Assembly (NCBI RefSeq): GCF_024713975.1
Contig: NC_091094.1
Location: 11,269,001 to 11,333,000 of the forward strand
DNA length: 64,000 nucleotides
From: Paralichthys olivaceus
Taxonomy: Eukaryota > Chordata > Actinopteri > Pleuronectiformes > Paralichthyidae
Direction: 5' to 3'
Below are positions 40,397-51,946 of the stretch, in pieces. Under the pieces are notes generated by a model. That model was given only the letters and a program-made list of their open reading frames with translations, did no database searches and was not told the DNA's origin. The translations under genes and the position numbers were made by a program. How positions within the stretch are numbered: the stretch's first letter is position 1; the number at the start of each line of letters is the position of its first letter.

Positions 40397-43300
40397 ATGG
40401 TTCGAGCTAAAAGGTGAGTTTGGCTAAAGTTAGCTTCCTCACGTTAGTATAGTTTAATCTGTTTGTAAGTTGTGAGGGTAGATCTAAGAGTTGTAGGAGT
40501 TTTTGGGGGAAACTTGATATTTGAGGTCTAAATAACTTCATAGTCTTGATCCGGTGGTTTTCAGTGTGAAGGGTCCTGGATCTGTGCTAACCTGCATCCA
40601 CCAGAGCAGAAGTGGGAGGTGTTAGACTCCAGTGTGATGATGATGATGCATACTCTTACTTTTTAAACTCATGTGTCTCTGGTCCTTCAGGGTTATAAAG
40701 CAGCCGAGAATCAAAAAGACTGAGCGATACGATGAAGATCATCCTGAAGCCTACAGGAACATGCCTGTCCCCGATAAGGTGAGGAAGACTCCGCAGAGTA
40801 TCTGCAGGTTAAAGGTCTTTGCAGGTTGCATCTGCATTTCTTCTTTGTAGTATTCAAATAAAATGTGAGTGGTGGTATAATCTTGCAACAAAACAGTAGT
40901 GACACTTAACCTTAATGTTTCTGTTCCGCAATGTCTGACAGTATCTGATGTCACATTGTGATATTATACATTATAGAATATAAACTATCAACATACTGTC
41001 CCCACATTAACTCTGCTTTGATGCTGTGGTTATTTTCATCAGTCAAACTTTGAACTTGTCTTCTCTCTTACTCTCAGAAATCGTCTCAGTACACAAAGGA
41101 CAGAATCGATGAGTTTCACGATGAGAAGATCGCAGTAAGTTTAACTCATAAGAAATTATCTGCTTAACCACTGTGTATGGTGCCGTTTTTACTTGACGTA
41201 TATTTTGCTCTGTTTGCCGTAGAACCTTCTCGCCCGTGGTGTTCAGATGGGGAGTGATTCGGAGGAAATAGAAGACGAGGTGATGCACTTTTTCAATTTA
41301 GCTCTTGTTTGGATTCACCCTCAGAGAGTTGACTTAGTCCAGGGAGCAAATTAAAGCTCATCTGAATTTTACAGGAGGAGGTGATGGCCCTGGATGATTC
41401 TGAGTCGGAGGATGAGGAGGAGGAAGAAGAAGAGGAAGAGGGGACAGACATGGACAGTGATCTCGAGGCGAGAAAAGATGATGGTAAACACAAAGTTCTC
41501 TGTTTATATGTCCAGAGTTTGATTTATTTGGTGGTACAAGCCTGTTTAACAATAATTATGTTTTTTTTCAGACCTTCCAAATGAAATGGCATGGGGCAAA
41601 AAGAAGAAGATGTTCTACGACTCAGATTATACGATCACAAGTGAGCATCTTTAATCTCCGGCTGTATTATTTAGGCATTTTGTGATATTTGTATCATCTG
41701 TATGGATCATGTTTGCTCATGCAACATTTACATTGACTTATTACAGAAGGGAAATCACATGAAGTTTTGGAAGCTGATGAACAAGAGGAAGAAGAAGAGG
41801 CTAAAAATATCCAAAACCGATTGGCTGCAAATCTGAGCGAGGAGGATTATGATTTAAACCTATTTCAGGTATTTTTATTGTATATCTACCCTTTACATCT
41901 GCATGGTTGTGATGGTGTTTTGTTGACCTTTTGTTGTTTTATGCATTTAGGAATTTGCTGAAGAGGACAAGGATGAAAAGAAAGCGGTTGAAAAAGAGGA
42001 GAAGATAGTGAAGGACCTGCAGCAGATGTCTAAGAAGGAAAAATTTAAACTTCTGAAAAAAGACTCGCCAGAGCTGCTTGAACTTATTCAGGACTTCAAG
42101 GCAAAGGTATAAGCACCTAAAACTTGCGTGTGAAACATCAGATGTAAAGATGTATTGACCAACATTTCTGTCTGTGCTTTGTGTGCAGCTCACTGAACTA
42201 ACAGATGAGCTGCAGCCTCTCATGCAGATGGTCAAGGACAGAAAGATCCCACCAGGAAAAGTGAGAGCATTTAGCTTTTTTTCACCAGACTTTGAGTTTT
42301 GAATAACCCTTCGCCATTGTTTTTTTTTTTTCTCTGGTGTTTGGCACCGTGTTAAAGGCTCGTAGTGCGGATACTTTGGGGAATACCAAGAAAGTTTTGG
42401 CTTTACCATTTTTTTTATCAATTAAATTGTCAAAAATGTAACTTAATAGAGAACATATCTCCACTCAGGCCCAATTGTCCCCTTTTGAAAATTCACTAGA
42501 TCAAGATTTAAATACACTCATCAACATCTGATTTTCTGATGTCCATGAATAATTCTCTGAGAAATCAAGGAAAAACATAACTGTCATGGTGGAGGCAATA
42601 ATTATGACTCGAAATAACTTTGGTCGTGTTTTCTGCAGGGTGCTAACTACCTCAAGACAAAACAGCAACTGTATCTCAAGTAAGTTGTACTTGAATTGTA
42701 CCTTATAACTGTAATGTCAGGCCATTGTCCTTCCACCGAATCACTGTTCTTTGTTTCCTACCAGTTACTGCACAAACATCAGTTTCTATTTGGTGCTGAA
42801 AGCAAAACGAATCCCTGCTCATAACCACCCTGTGATTGAGAGACTGCTCACCTACAGGAATGTAAGTCCCCTCATTGACGCAGTTTAATCAAATGATTGT
42901 CCACCCTGAACGTGAAGCGGTCGGGGACACTGACACCACCAGCATCATGGGACACAGCATGAAATATCTATTACATATCCACATGGATGGAACCCTTTGT
43001 CTGTCTGACTCTTCAACATCTCCCCTGCAGCTCATCAATGAGCTGGGAGCAGTGGATGCTCGACTTGCACCACAGTTTCGTAAGCTTCTAGCTGGTGAGG
43101 ACAAAGAGCCAGCAGAGGGCAAGAGGCCCAGAGTCTCCAGTAAGAAGGACAAGGTGAGGTTCTTTATAGCAAGTTTCCCAGTCTCAGTTTGATTCTGTTG
43201 TTGATGTTTAATATAAAATAGTAATTATCACGAATACTCATTGGCTGCAGGGTTCCAGAGAAACTATGCTTGACGTCAAAGTGGACTCTGACTCCGACCT

Positions 43301-44508
43301 GGACGATGAAGCAGCTTTGCGTTTCTACAGAGAGGTGGAGGAGCGGTTGAAATTGAAAAGAAAGAGCAAAAACCCAGAAGCTGAAGAGTAAGTAGGACTT
43401 TGAGTTGCAAATGGCTACTAAAACCAAATCAAATGGGAAAGGTTTGATAAATGGTCAATTCGTTGCAGGTTGGTGGAAGATAATGAGGAGAAGGAAGCGC
43501 TGGATCCAGATGCTAAGAGAGGAATCACTTACCAGGTACTGAGCTCCACCCACTCACACGCTCAGGATCAGTATCACACTATGACATTTCTCAGCCAGTT
43601 ACCTAAAGAAATGATAATATTCATCAAACACTACTGATGAATATGTTATTGCTGGACTAAAAACACTGAATTGATCTTACACGGTCGTACAGCAGCTTTG
43701 GGTTTCTCTTTATGTAGATGATCCTTTCCTCTGTATTTCAGAGTTTAAACATTCACTTTGGTTTTTGGTGACTTTAGGCTGTCCCCTGCTGGAGGGTCTC
43801 TGTGTGGTACTAGAATTTAGATAACGGTGGATATACAGTTGAGTATGAACTTCAAGAAAGCAGCAGCTAATGTCTTGCATACACTTGAAAGCTCTAAGTG
43901 TATCAGAGGCAGATAATTAAATACATTATCTTCACTGCTGCCCATGTGTCTTTGAATGTTCAGTACTCACTCATCTACCCTTTGGCTTACAAGATTAAAG
44001 GGAGATTTTAGATAAACCCTCAAAACAATAACTTTTTCAGTAGATATCAATGTCTGGTGCTCACACTGTATTCACTTAATGTACTCCATATCGGGCTTTG
44101 TCACAAACATTTATTCTTATTGTGCGTCTCTACCAACTCCACAGATGGCCAAGAACAAGGGGCTCACACCAAAGAGGAAGAAGATTGACCGTAATCCCCG
44201 AGTCAAGCACAGAGAGAAGTTCAGACGGGCTAAAATCCGCAGAAAGGGACAGGTTCGTATTCTGCGCATTGATGAAACCATTTTTTATTACACTGTACAT
44301 CATAAAGTCTCCTGGCTCCAGGCTCATCAGTATAAATCAAGAATATATGTGATCCGTCAAAACACACTCCCAAGAACAACACTGAGACTGTTACATTTAT
44401 ATATGTTATATTTGCCAGGTCCGTGAGGTTCGTCGGGAGGAGACGAGGTACAGTGGAGAGATGTCTGGTATTCGTGCTGGTGTCAAGAAGAGCATCAAAC
44501 TTAAGTAA
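40397..44508 (+). CDS. utp3: UTP3/SAS10, small-subunit processome component, 16 exons, 469 aa
   Basis: Sixteen exons close in frame: 40397-40413, 40691-40778, 41078-41134, 41223-41279, 41375-41483, 41572-41640, 41747-41868, 41951-42106, 42189-42260, 42639-42679, 42765-42861, 43031-43153, 43251-43387, 43469-43535, 44145-44252 and 44419-44508 (TAA). They total 1410 nt, close to the ~479 aa of the human protein. The product acts in the nucleolus in 18S rRNA maturation with the U3 snoRNP. An acidic run (DEEEEEEEEEGTD) is near residue 90. The Sas10/Utp3/C1D domain spans about 205-305 (LLELIQDFKAKLTELTDELQ, NYLKTKQQLYLNYC). The basic Sas10 C-terminal domain covers about 395-469 (NKGLTPKRKKIDRNPRVKHR, YSGEMSGIRAGVKKSIKLK). 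The first exon has five codons plus two bases (MVRAK). AATAAA is at 44690. Confidence 0.95.
42520..42605 (-). repeat. Short piece of the 'GGAGGTTATGTTTTCACC' repeat family
   Basis: AATTCTCTGAGAAATCAAGG matches the inner part of copy 3 (near 32808), followed by AAAAACATAACTGTCATGG. It lies in a utp3 intron. Confidence 0.5.
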
Positions 44509-44689
44509 CCAAGAGGGAATCGATCATGTGCTGCAAGGCGTAGCCATGGGATTGAAAGAAACGTCAGTGGATTGTTCTTGTAAATGTGTTTTACAGTTTT
44601 ACAGGTGACTCTTGCAGTACAGAATAACTGTGAATTATTCAAACATTCTGTCACTGTTATAGAAAGTATAGCAAAATGTGCACAGTGTC

Positions 44690-44695
44690 AATAAA
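44690..44695 (+). terminator. Poly(A) signal of utp3
   Basis: AATAAA 182 bp after the utp3 stop, followed by a T-rich stretch. It lies between the convergent utp3 and ppcs genes. Confidence 0.75.
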
Positions 44696-44957
44696 CAGTT
44701 TATAAACTCAATAAGTTGTATATTGCCTTAGTACAGAGACAGTGTTAGAACCATAGAAGCTAATTCTGCCAAAGGTAAAAAGGACAGTGTGTCTGTGTTT
44801 GTAGATATACTTATCATCGAGGTTACACAACCACATGACAAACATGTACAGCAACTATCAGCAGATCAGGGAAGAATGGATTTAAGCTCAGGATCAGGGA
44901 AGAGAATAGACACAACTCAAAGCTGCGTCACTGACTCAGACTTGCAGGTGATGACTG

Positions 44958-46352
44958 TCAGCTCACTTGTTGATCTATGAACCTGTTATGTGCTGATGTC
45001 AGGTTGCTCACTATCCTCTCTTCTATCTCCACCTCATTCTTCACGTCTTCCTCTGTGAGGATCAGCTCATCCTGAGTCTTGGGGGTCACCACCACAACGT
45101 AACCCCGTCTCGAGTCCAGTACATTGGCCACCACTGCCTGGTGCCTGTAGTTGTTCAGAGCTCCGCGAGCCTTGTCCAACAGGATGGTTGCGTCGGTCTC
45201 CAGCTTAAAAGATATGACGAATGCCTGAGGTGCCCAGTCCTTCACCAGTGGGGACAGTATCTTAGGGACCATGTTCAAGCTAAGCTGAAGGAGAGAAAAA
45301 GATCTCATTAATAACAGGACCGAGTCTACAGCCATACTTGCCGCTCTGTGAGGTTGTTCTTAGACAAAGCATTGCGATGAGCCAAGTGCTAACACGCTCA
45401 GCTGGTATCTTTATCATGTTAGTATGCAAACATTTACTAAAGCTGAGGCTGATGGGAGTGTCATTACCTCCACCAAGGAGACTATGTTTTCATCCCTGCC
45501 CTTTGTTTTTAAGTAACATAACAAAAACTACTAGAGGGATGGCTTTCAACACTGCCATGCCTAGAACCATTCCACCACCATGGTCTAAATTTACGAAATC
45601 TTGCATGTACAGCAGCATTCCTACTCACTTGAAGAGGACCATTGGAAGACTGGATTTTGTGTTCAGGCATCTCAGATGGTGGAATATAGAAATCAGACAC
45701 AGCTGCAGCCAAATAAAACATGGCCTTCGATCCTAAGTGCAGAAAAAACATTGGAGAACAAATTATGAATAATTTATTACGTAAGACTTCAACCTTTGAA
45801 TTGTTATCAATCTGTACCTATAGTGCTGAGTGCCTGGGCTGCTGCTTTGAGAAGATGCAGGTACTCTGACAGAGTGCTGAACTCTATGGGCAGGAGAAGT
45901 CCGCCATCTTTCACTTCCTGGTATTTCTTCAGCACTTTGGCTATGTTCGGAAGCACCTGCGGGTTAACCATCACTTCACCGGAGGATCCAGATGCTTCAT
46001 CCCCACTTGTGAACTGCAGGGCATCCAGCACGTTCATGGTCGAGAACATTCGAGTGTAAGGGTAGAGGGAACGATGCCTGTGTAGGAAGACGACAGCGTA
46101 GCCGGAGTCCATGAAGTACTCTGCTGAGCAGGCTCCTCGTCTGCCACTGCTGAAGTTATCGAGGAAGCGAACAGTGCGCGACTCGAGGGGAACTTTCGTG
46201 CCCCCAGACGTGATGAGAACAACCCGGCGACCTGCTGCTGCATGTTGGGTGGCAAAGGCAGACATCTTTGCTTTGACCTCCTCAACATGGGAGGGAACAG
46301 CAAATTCTTCAGCTAACTTCCCATCAATGGACGATATCCTGGGTTCAGTCAT
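44958..46352 (-). CDS. ppcs: Phosphopantothenoylcysteine synthetase, 321 aa
   Basis: Three coding exons join in frame: 45818-46352 (ATG at 46352), 45629-45732 and 44958-45284 (TGA). Total 966 nt, against about 311 aa in human. The enzyme joins 4'-phosphopantothenate to cysteine with ATP, the second step of CoA synthesis, in the cytosol. Visible motifs are [16 protein letters not shown] (TSGGT at 48-52), [12 protein letters not shown] (66-73), [39 protein letters not shown] with HKIQSS following, and [19 protein letters not shown]. These are the nucleotide- and substrate-binding blocks of the CoaB-like fold. An acceptor lies directly before the ATG (CAG at 46356-46358), so a 5' non-coding exon is expected, probably near 47810-47890. 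The gene is convergent with utp3, with 449 bp between stops. Confidence 0.95.
45468..45565 (+). repeat. Short piece of the 'GGAGGTTATGTTTTCACC' repeat family
   Basis: ACCTCCACCAAGGAGACTAT, GTTTTCATCCCTGCC and ACAAAAACTACTAGAGGGAT follow the family order. It lies in a ppcs intron. Confidence 0.5.
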
Positions 46353-46358
46353 GACCTG

Positions 46359-47809
46359 ATGAGAGAGAGAGCGAGAGCTGGCATCATCAGAAGAGAAGAC
46401 TGATGCAGCATAGTAGTTACACTTAAATTAATCAGGTTAGTCTGCCTGTCAAGTGAACCCTGTGAAGTGAACCCCACGTATTATGTCTCTTGTATGTCTG
46501 GAGGCAGTCCGTGTTTATAGCCTCTGATGGAAATATATATGGGACATACAATACAAATATGACACAGATGCAGCCAAGAGAAAAGTGGCATTGAATACTA
46601 AGTGCAAAATAAACATTTAAGGTGGTTTTAATGAAGGTTGGTTTCAAGTTGCATTATGAGAAGTGGGAAAGTGTTTGAACCTTGAAACACAGGGGATTAA
46701 AATTTTGAATAATCCTGAATCTGCAGCACAAGCAACTCAAGTGACTAATATAATGTCAGCTGATGTCAAGACTGGTAGCATAGTATACCAAAGGTACATG
46801 CAGCATATGAGGTATTTCAAAAACAGTGATGCCAAGAAATCTATCTGGTCGTTGTTTTCTCAGCTGGATGTTTGATACAGATATGTTGAGTTTGACACTT
46901 AAAGACTGTTTTCAAATTCATCTTCTCTGGAGAAAGTTTCTCTGCGCTCATCTTACATCAGAGATTAAGACGAGCACCGGAGCGCGTGGTTTATAATGTC
47001 ACAACTGGTTTTGTGTCAATAATGGATCAGTGTGTAACTTACACAGGTGCAATGTCTAAACACGAGGAGTACATTAAACATGCATTGAGAACATTCAGTC
47101 AGTGATGAAGAAGACATCTTGTGTAACAAAGATGAAATGAATATTAAAATACTGAATATACATGGCTGCTCTTTTAAGAATTTCTAACCTGGAAATTGAA
47201 CCTTTTAGCAATGTGACAAAAAAAATTACTCACAGAAGATCAACATTTTTAAATATCTTTAAACATACAACAAAGGAATTTCAATTTTGGTTTTCATTAA
47301 ACTATTTAATGTAGATCTGGAGTCAATGTGGACAAGAGCTCACACTATTATCTATAGTGGTGAGAGAGAGTTTTAAGGAGAAACTTTATTACAACACAAC
47401 ACAATTCAAGAACAGATAAACAACCTAAAATAAATGAATCATAAAAATGCTGAATCATAATTGCACACAAAGAAAACATTCAGGGTTTTCAAACACATGA
47501 CAACCACAGTGTGTTTGTTTCAACTGTATCTTACTAATACAAAGACGAGTCGATGTCCTTTCTGTCAAATGTTTATGAAGCATCAAGTGAGTGTTGGAAC
47601 ATTTACTTTGGAACCGTCACGTGACAGAAAGTTACAGATAAGTTACAGATGAGAGAAACACAAACACACTGTGCGACCACATCATGTAACGTCCAAAGCT
47701 GCTGGAAACAAAAATGAGCCACGGCGACAATAAAGTGAACAAAATAAAACGTGACACTTGTTTTCTCATGACGCTTAAAGAGAAACGAATACAAATATAT
47801 ATCTTACTT
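46359..47809 (-). other. Probable 5' intron of ppcs
   Basis: AT-rich sequence between the ppcs start exon and the candidate first exon at about 47810. No coding segment was recognised. Confidence 0.5.
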
Positions 47810-47890
47810 TGTTTCCTGAGTTTCTTCTCCTGCAGCTTCACAGCAACTTCTGCACTTCCTGGAATCAGCGCCTTCTTCTTCTACAGCTGA
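47810..47890 (-). other. Probable 5' untranslated exon of ppcs
   Basis: On the minus strand, sequence including CTGTGAAGCTGCAGGAGAAG ends in GGAAACAAA|GTAAGATA, a good donor near 47809. The start of transcription would lie at or inside the adjacent repeat. Confidence 0.45.
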
Positions 47891-48220
47891 TCCTGCTTCT
47901 TCTTCTGATGTTTATTAGCGGTTGGTAAACAGATTATAGGTGCATTACCGCCACCTCTTGGACTGGAGTGTGCAGCAGTAGATTGGCAGCAAACAAAACA
48001 AAACTCAAATCTAATTATTTTCTTTAGTCCTGTTTCTCTTAAGTAGTTTATTAGAAGATGATATATATTCCTATCAAATAAAATCTAACAAATATTTTTA
48101 TGTAATAATTTTCGTCTTTTTATCCTGATATGAATTCCCTTCTTTGTTCATTATATGTGTTACACTATCAATACATGAGAGCCAGTGTCTTCTTCTTCTT
48201 CTGGCTGAACCATAGACCAC
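47866..48220 (+). repeat. Fish repeat (CTTCTTCTT ... GGTGCATTACCGCCACCTC)
   Basis: CTTCTTCTTCTACAGC and TTTATTAGCGGTTGGTAAAC lead into AGGTGCATTACCGCCACCTC and TGGACTGGAGTGTGCAGCAG. A later TTCTTCTTCTTCTGGC may be its far end. It matches 18966-19055. It abuts the ppcs 5' exon. Confidence 0.65.
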
Positions 48221-50400
48221 ATTCCATCCCATAGTTTTTGATAGTCAAGTTTGAATCAACATATTTTCATATGAGGTGTCAGACTCTATGAATCATGAGC
48301 ATCGTCACAAAAGGAGAACAGGGGAGTTTGGACTGGACTGTCGCACTGACTCAGAGATGACGTGAAAAGTTTCATGCTGAATCCTGACTGCTTTTTTTAA
48401 TAGTTTTAAAATTTGGGAAACTCCACACTCAGTTTTTCTCATAGGCTCAGGTTTCAATGTTCAGTTTTTGATGATTTTAAATGAATACAAATTGTGAAGG
48501 GGGAACTTGCTTTTCATTACTTTTATTAGCCTATTCTAACTTCTCTTTCTCTTTCTGCAGGGATTGATTAAATGTTTTTATAATTGAATGGGATGCATAA
48601 GCATTGTTTTGCTGGATTTAATTTCTTTTTTTAAAGAAACATTTGCTACTTTCGGTCTGATACCTTGTTATGGAGGTGTGAGGTAAAGGATGTGGTTTTA
48701 AGGCCTTTCTGGCGTTTAACCCTTTTGGGTTTTCAGTGTGTGTGTGTGTGTGTGTGTGTGCGTGCGTGTGCTTGTGTGTTTCAGTCTAAAGCGGCTCTGT
48801 GAACAAAAGGCTGGGGTCAGTCATTATCACTGTAAATTTAATTTAATTAGTTTAATTAATTAATTTAAATGATCGATCATTTGTGTATTAGCAGCAGTAC
48901 TTATGATTAACCCACAGGAGGCGCTGTTGCACTGCTGAATAGATGATCACAACACAAGCTGTGATACATGGTGGGGTTGCAGTATCAGTTTCCACATATT
49001 TTGTGGATTTGCACTTTAACAAAAATGGAATCACCACTTTTCTACCGAGACAGCACCACTACAATTTATAAACTGAGGCTTGGTCCAGGTTTTAATGGGC
49101 CGGTACAAGTAGGGTCTTGACTGTCAGTTCAATAATCAGCCAGGGTGTTTGCAAGTGGTGGAAAAGGTTCATGAAATGCAAAAGTGAGAGATCCATGATG
49201 CCAAATGCATCACTATGAATTATATAAGAGATGTGTGGGCTTTTTATATGGAACATTTTTACTCCAGGCCCACTGAGACCCACTCTGGGAGAAAGGACCT
49301 AAACCATAAAGTCATTTTAAGACCTCAAAAATAACAGGTTTCAACAGTTTGGCATAAGAACTCATAAAACAATCAGATAAACCATCTATTATAGTTATTG
49401 TAGTATTTTTATTCCTATATCATATATCACACTAAAAATGAAACATATTTCACTAACTACTGAATGCCAGGGTTGTAGGACTCTGAGGCCATAACCCCCT
49501 TTTTCTGAGAATTCCACTAAATTTATTAGCTGAAGTGCAGTTTGCATTGTAGAGAGGAGAGCGAGACATGGTGGAATTTTAAAAGATGATCCTTTTTTTA
49601 AACTTGCCATAGTTAAACGAGGCGTTTAGGCCAAGAAACAAGACTGAAGGAATGAAGTAAAGGATTTTTTAAACAGCAATTATTTAAAGCATAATTAAAC
49701 CAGACATGCTTCTGCACTTATTGTTATCGTTGATGTAATTATTATTATTATTATTTAGACAGCCAGAGGGGTAAAACCTGCCCAGGGGCCCACTTCCTTT
49801 TTAAAATCATTTAAAATGATATTTCATAATTTTTAGATTTGAACAGTTGTTTGCACAAAACCAAAAATTCTGAAGGTGTGCTAGGGCTCTGGGCAGCTGT
49901 GATCAGCATCAGTCAGTCTTTCACCAATCTAATTATAAGTATCCCTCACCCCTGATTTTAAATATTACTTCTTGCTATTACTTATAACTATTTTTGTACA
50001 TATTCACTTTCATGAACAAAATGTTTCAATAAATAAAAAGGAAGGGGAAAATTTACTTCCAACAACTAATAACCTAACAAATAATAACACAATTGAATAT
50101 TATAGTATAAATAACATCTAGAATACTGCTGTATATAAAACTGTCTCCTGATTTTATTTGCATCGAGTACCTTAAAAAAGTACATTAATCATAATCTGAA
50201 ATAGAGGACTTTCACCGAGCAGAGTACTTCTATAGTGTAGTATTAGTACTTTTCAATCTATCTAAATACTTCAACCACAGCCAACACTTGGTGAAAGGTG
50301 AGTTATCCCCACGTGGACAATCCTCCTTGTGTTCTGTGAAGGTCTCCTCACTTCTGTATTTATTAGGCCATGTGTCACGTTAGAAAACACATTGACAGAC
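48221..50400. other. AT-rich spacer upstream of the CpG island
   Basis: It contains a GT microsatellite (about 48736-48780), an AT-rich TTAATT block at 48838-48875 and an ATT triplet run near 49737. No gene is seen. Confidence 0.5.
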
Positions 50401-50449
50401 TTTCTCCCGCACGGCTTCTAAAGTCAATATAATGTCTCGATGGAGACAC

Positions 50450-51330
50450 GCATGAGCTCATGTGCGGACGGAGCCGCTGTTCTCGTCACTGCGGGATTGT
50501 GCGTTTAACCGCGCGCTAGTTTCTGTGGCGGCAGGGGCGGTGAGGTTGACGGAGGGAAAAAAAAAACAAAACCTTCCTGTGCGGCGTCGTATGGGAAAGT
50601 AGTTCCGGGCACTTTTAATGAAACCGGGGAGGAGGAGGAGGAGGAGGAGTGTGGGGGGAGAGGGGGGCACGGTCCCGGATGTTGGCACCGCCGCCGAGAG
50701 AAAGGCGAACGAGAGAAGGCGGAGAGAAGCCGAGCAGGGACGCCACGGCACCGCGGGCACACCGGCCGAGCTGCAGCGACTCCTCTGCACAGGACCGTAG
50801 CGTCAAGAAGCGCAGGACACCCGTGGGGATCTCCCGCTTAGCCGAAGACGAGGAGGCGGAAGAAAAAGGGGGAAAGAGGGGGGCAGCTACTCTGAAACTA
50901 CCGTGAGGATTACAGGGAGCCAGCGTCACGGCAGCTTTCACCCAGAGTAAGTGAGCTACACGGGCATGGAAGTTGAACTGAGGCCCACGAAATGGACGAC
51001 TTTAACGGGGAAGTGAGCCGCGCTGAAGTTGTGTGGGGCACTGAGCCCGGTGAACAGGCCCTGACACACCGTGTGGCGGGGCGTGCGGGGACACATTTTT
51101 TTTTCTCTTCCCCCCCTTTTTCCTCCCACCCGGGGGAGCCCGTCGGTGTTGTCCCCCCGGTCAGTGTTGAGTACACCCCGGGCGCGTTGCAGTAACTCCC
51201 CGCAAGTTGACAGCTCTCGCGTTAGCCTGCTAGCGCCGCCGTGCAACCGGTGACAACTGACAGGGCAACTTTGACAGCTAGCTAGCCAGTTGTAGTAGCC
51301 TGCTAACTTTAGCTGAGCGGTGTGGGCGCT
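50450..51330. promoter_or_regulatory. CpG island promoter
   Basis: The richest GC and CpG stretch in the window, with sharp borders on both sides and GC-box-like words (GGGGCGG, GGGGAGG, CCGCCGCC). It looks like the promoter of a broadly expressed or developmental gene. No TATA box was identified. Confidence 0.8.
50460..50945 (+). other. First exon of an unidentified + strand gene (probably 5' untranslated)
   Basis: Inside the CpG island, TTTCACCCAGA|GTAAGTGAGC at 50946 is a near-perfect donor. Upstream open frames (for example ATG 50618) are low-complexity Arg/Gly/Glu-rich and match no family I know, so the exon is probably untranslated. No convincing downstream exon appears before 64000, giving a first intron of at least 13 kb. 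Gene identity is unknown. Confidence 0.5.
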
Positions 51331-51850
51331 CTCTCCTGGGCCGGGACTAGGTGTGTGTTTTCCTCGCGTTGAAGGGATACAATGTCCTACCCCAGCTGCT
51401 ACGGTTAGCTAGCTGTTCGCTATGGAGAGACGCCGTGTGTCCGGCATGAAAGTGTGTGAGAGCCCAGTGTCATTTGGCTTTCCTGCGTGCCCTGCTGGTA
51501 TTTGACTCACAGCTGTTGCAGCGTGTTTTCTCGTCTGTCAGTCGTCTGTTTCTCAGGCGGATAATACATTCCTCCAGCAAGAAAAAGATGATCCCCGCAT
51601 GTAGGAGCAGACTCGCTGTCTGACAGGGCGCAGGTTTGTCATGCGGCTGGAAAATCAACAAGTGCAAAAGCATGTTTCAGGTCAATTTTATGCTCCAGAC
51701 TGTGATCGCAGGGCTTTCTCCTGCCTCTGGTGGTTATACCCTTGTGGGGTATTTCCCTGAGATGGCTCAGACCATGTTGCAGTCAAATATTTTGGTCCTG
51801 TGTGCAAGGCATCTTTGAGGGCATGCTTTGCTTTGATGTTAAACCATTTG

Positions 51851-51852
<2 letters not shown>

Positions 51853-51927
<75 letters not shown>

Positions 51928-51946
51928 TGAGAGAGAGAGAGAGAGA
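51853..51946. repeat. Compound GT/GA microsatellite
   Basis: (GT)n of about 66 bp is followed directly by a (GA)n-rich tract, about 0.9 kb after the CpG-island donor. Confidence 0.95.

Noticed and set aside
42300-42421. Possible extra utp3 exon
   Set aside because: The exon at 42189-42260 ends at a donor and joins in frame to 42639. The sequence between has a T-run and no conserved frame.
45338-45736. 132-codon plus-strand open frame
   Set aside because: It runs antisense across the second ppcs exon and through a repeat piece.
50458-51253. Many long open frames on both strands around 50.5-51.2 kb
   Set aside because: They arise from GC-rich CpG-island sequence with few stop codons. The products are low-complexity Arg/Gly/Pro/Ser and disagree with the donor at 50946.
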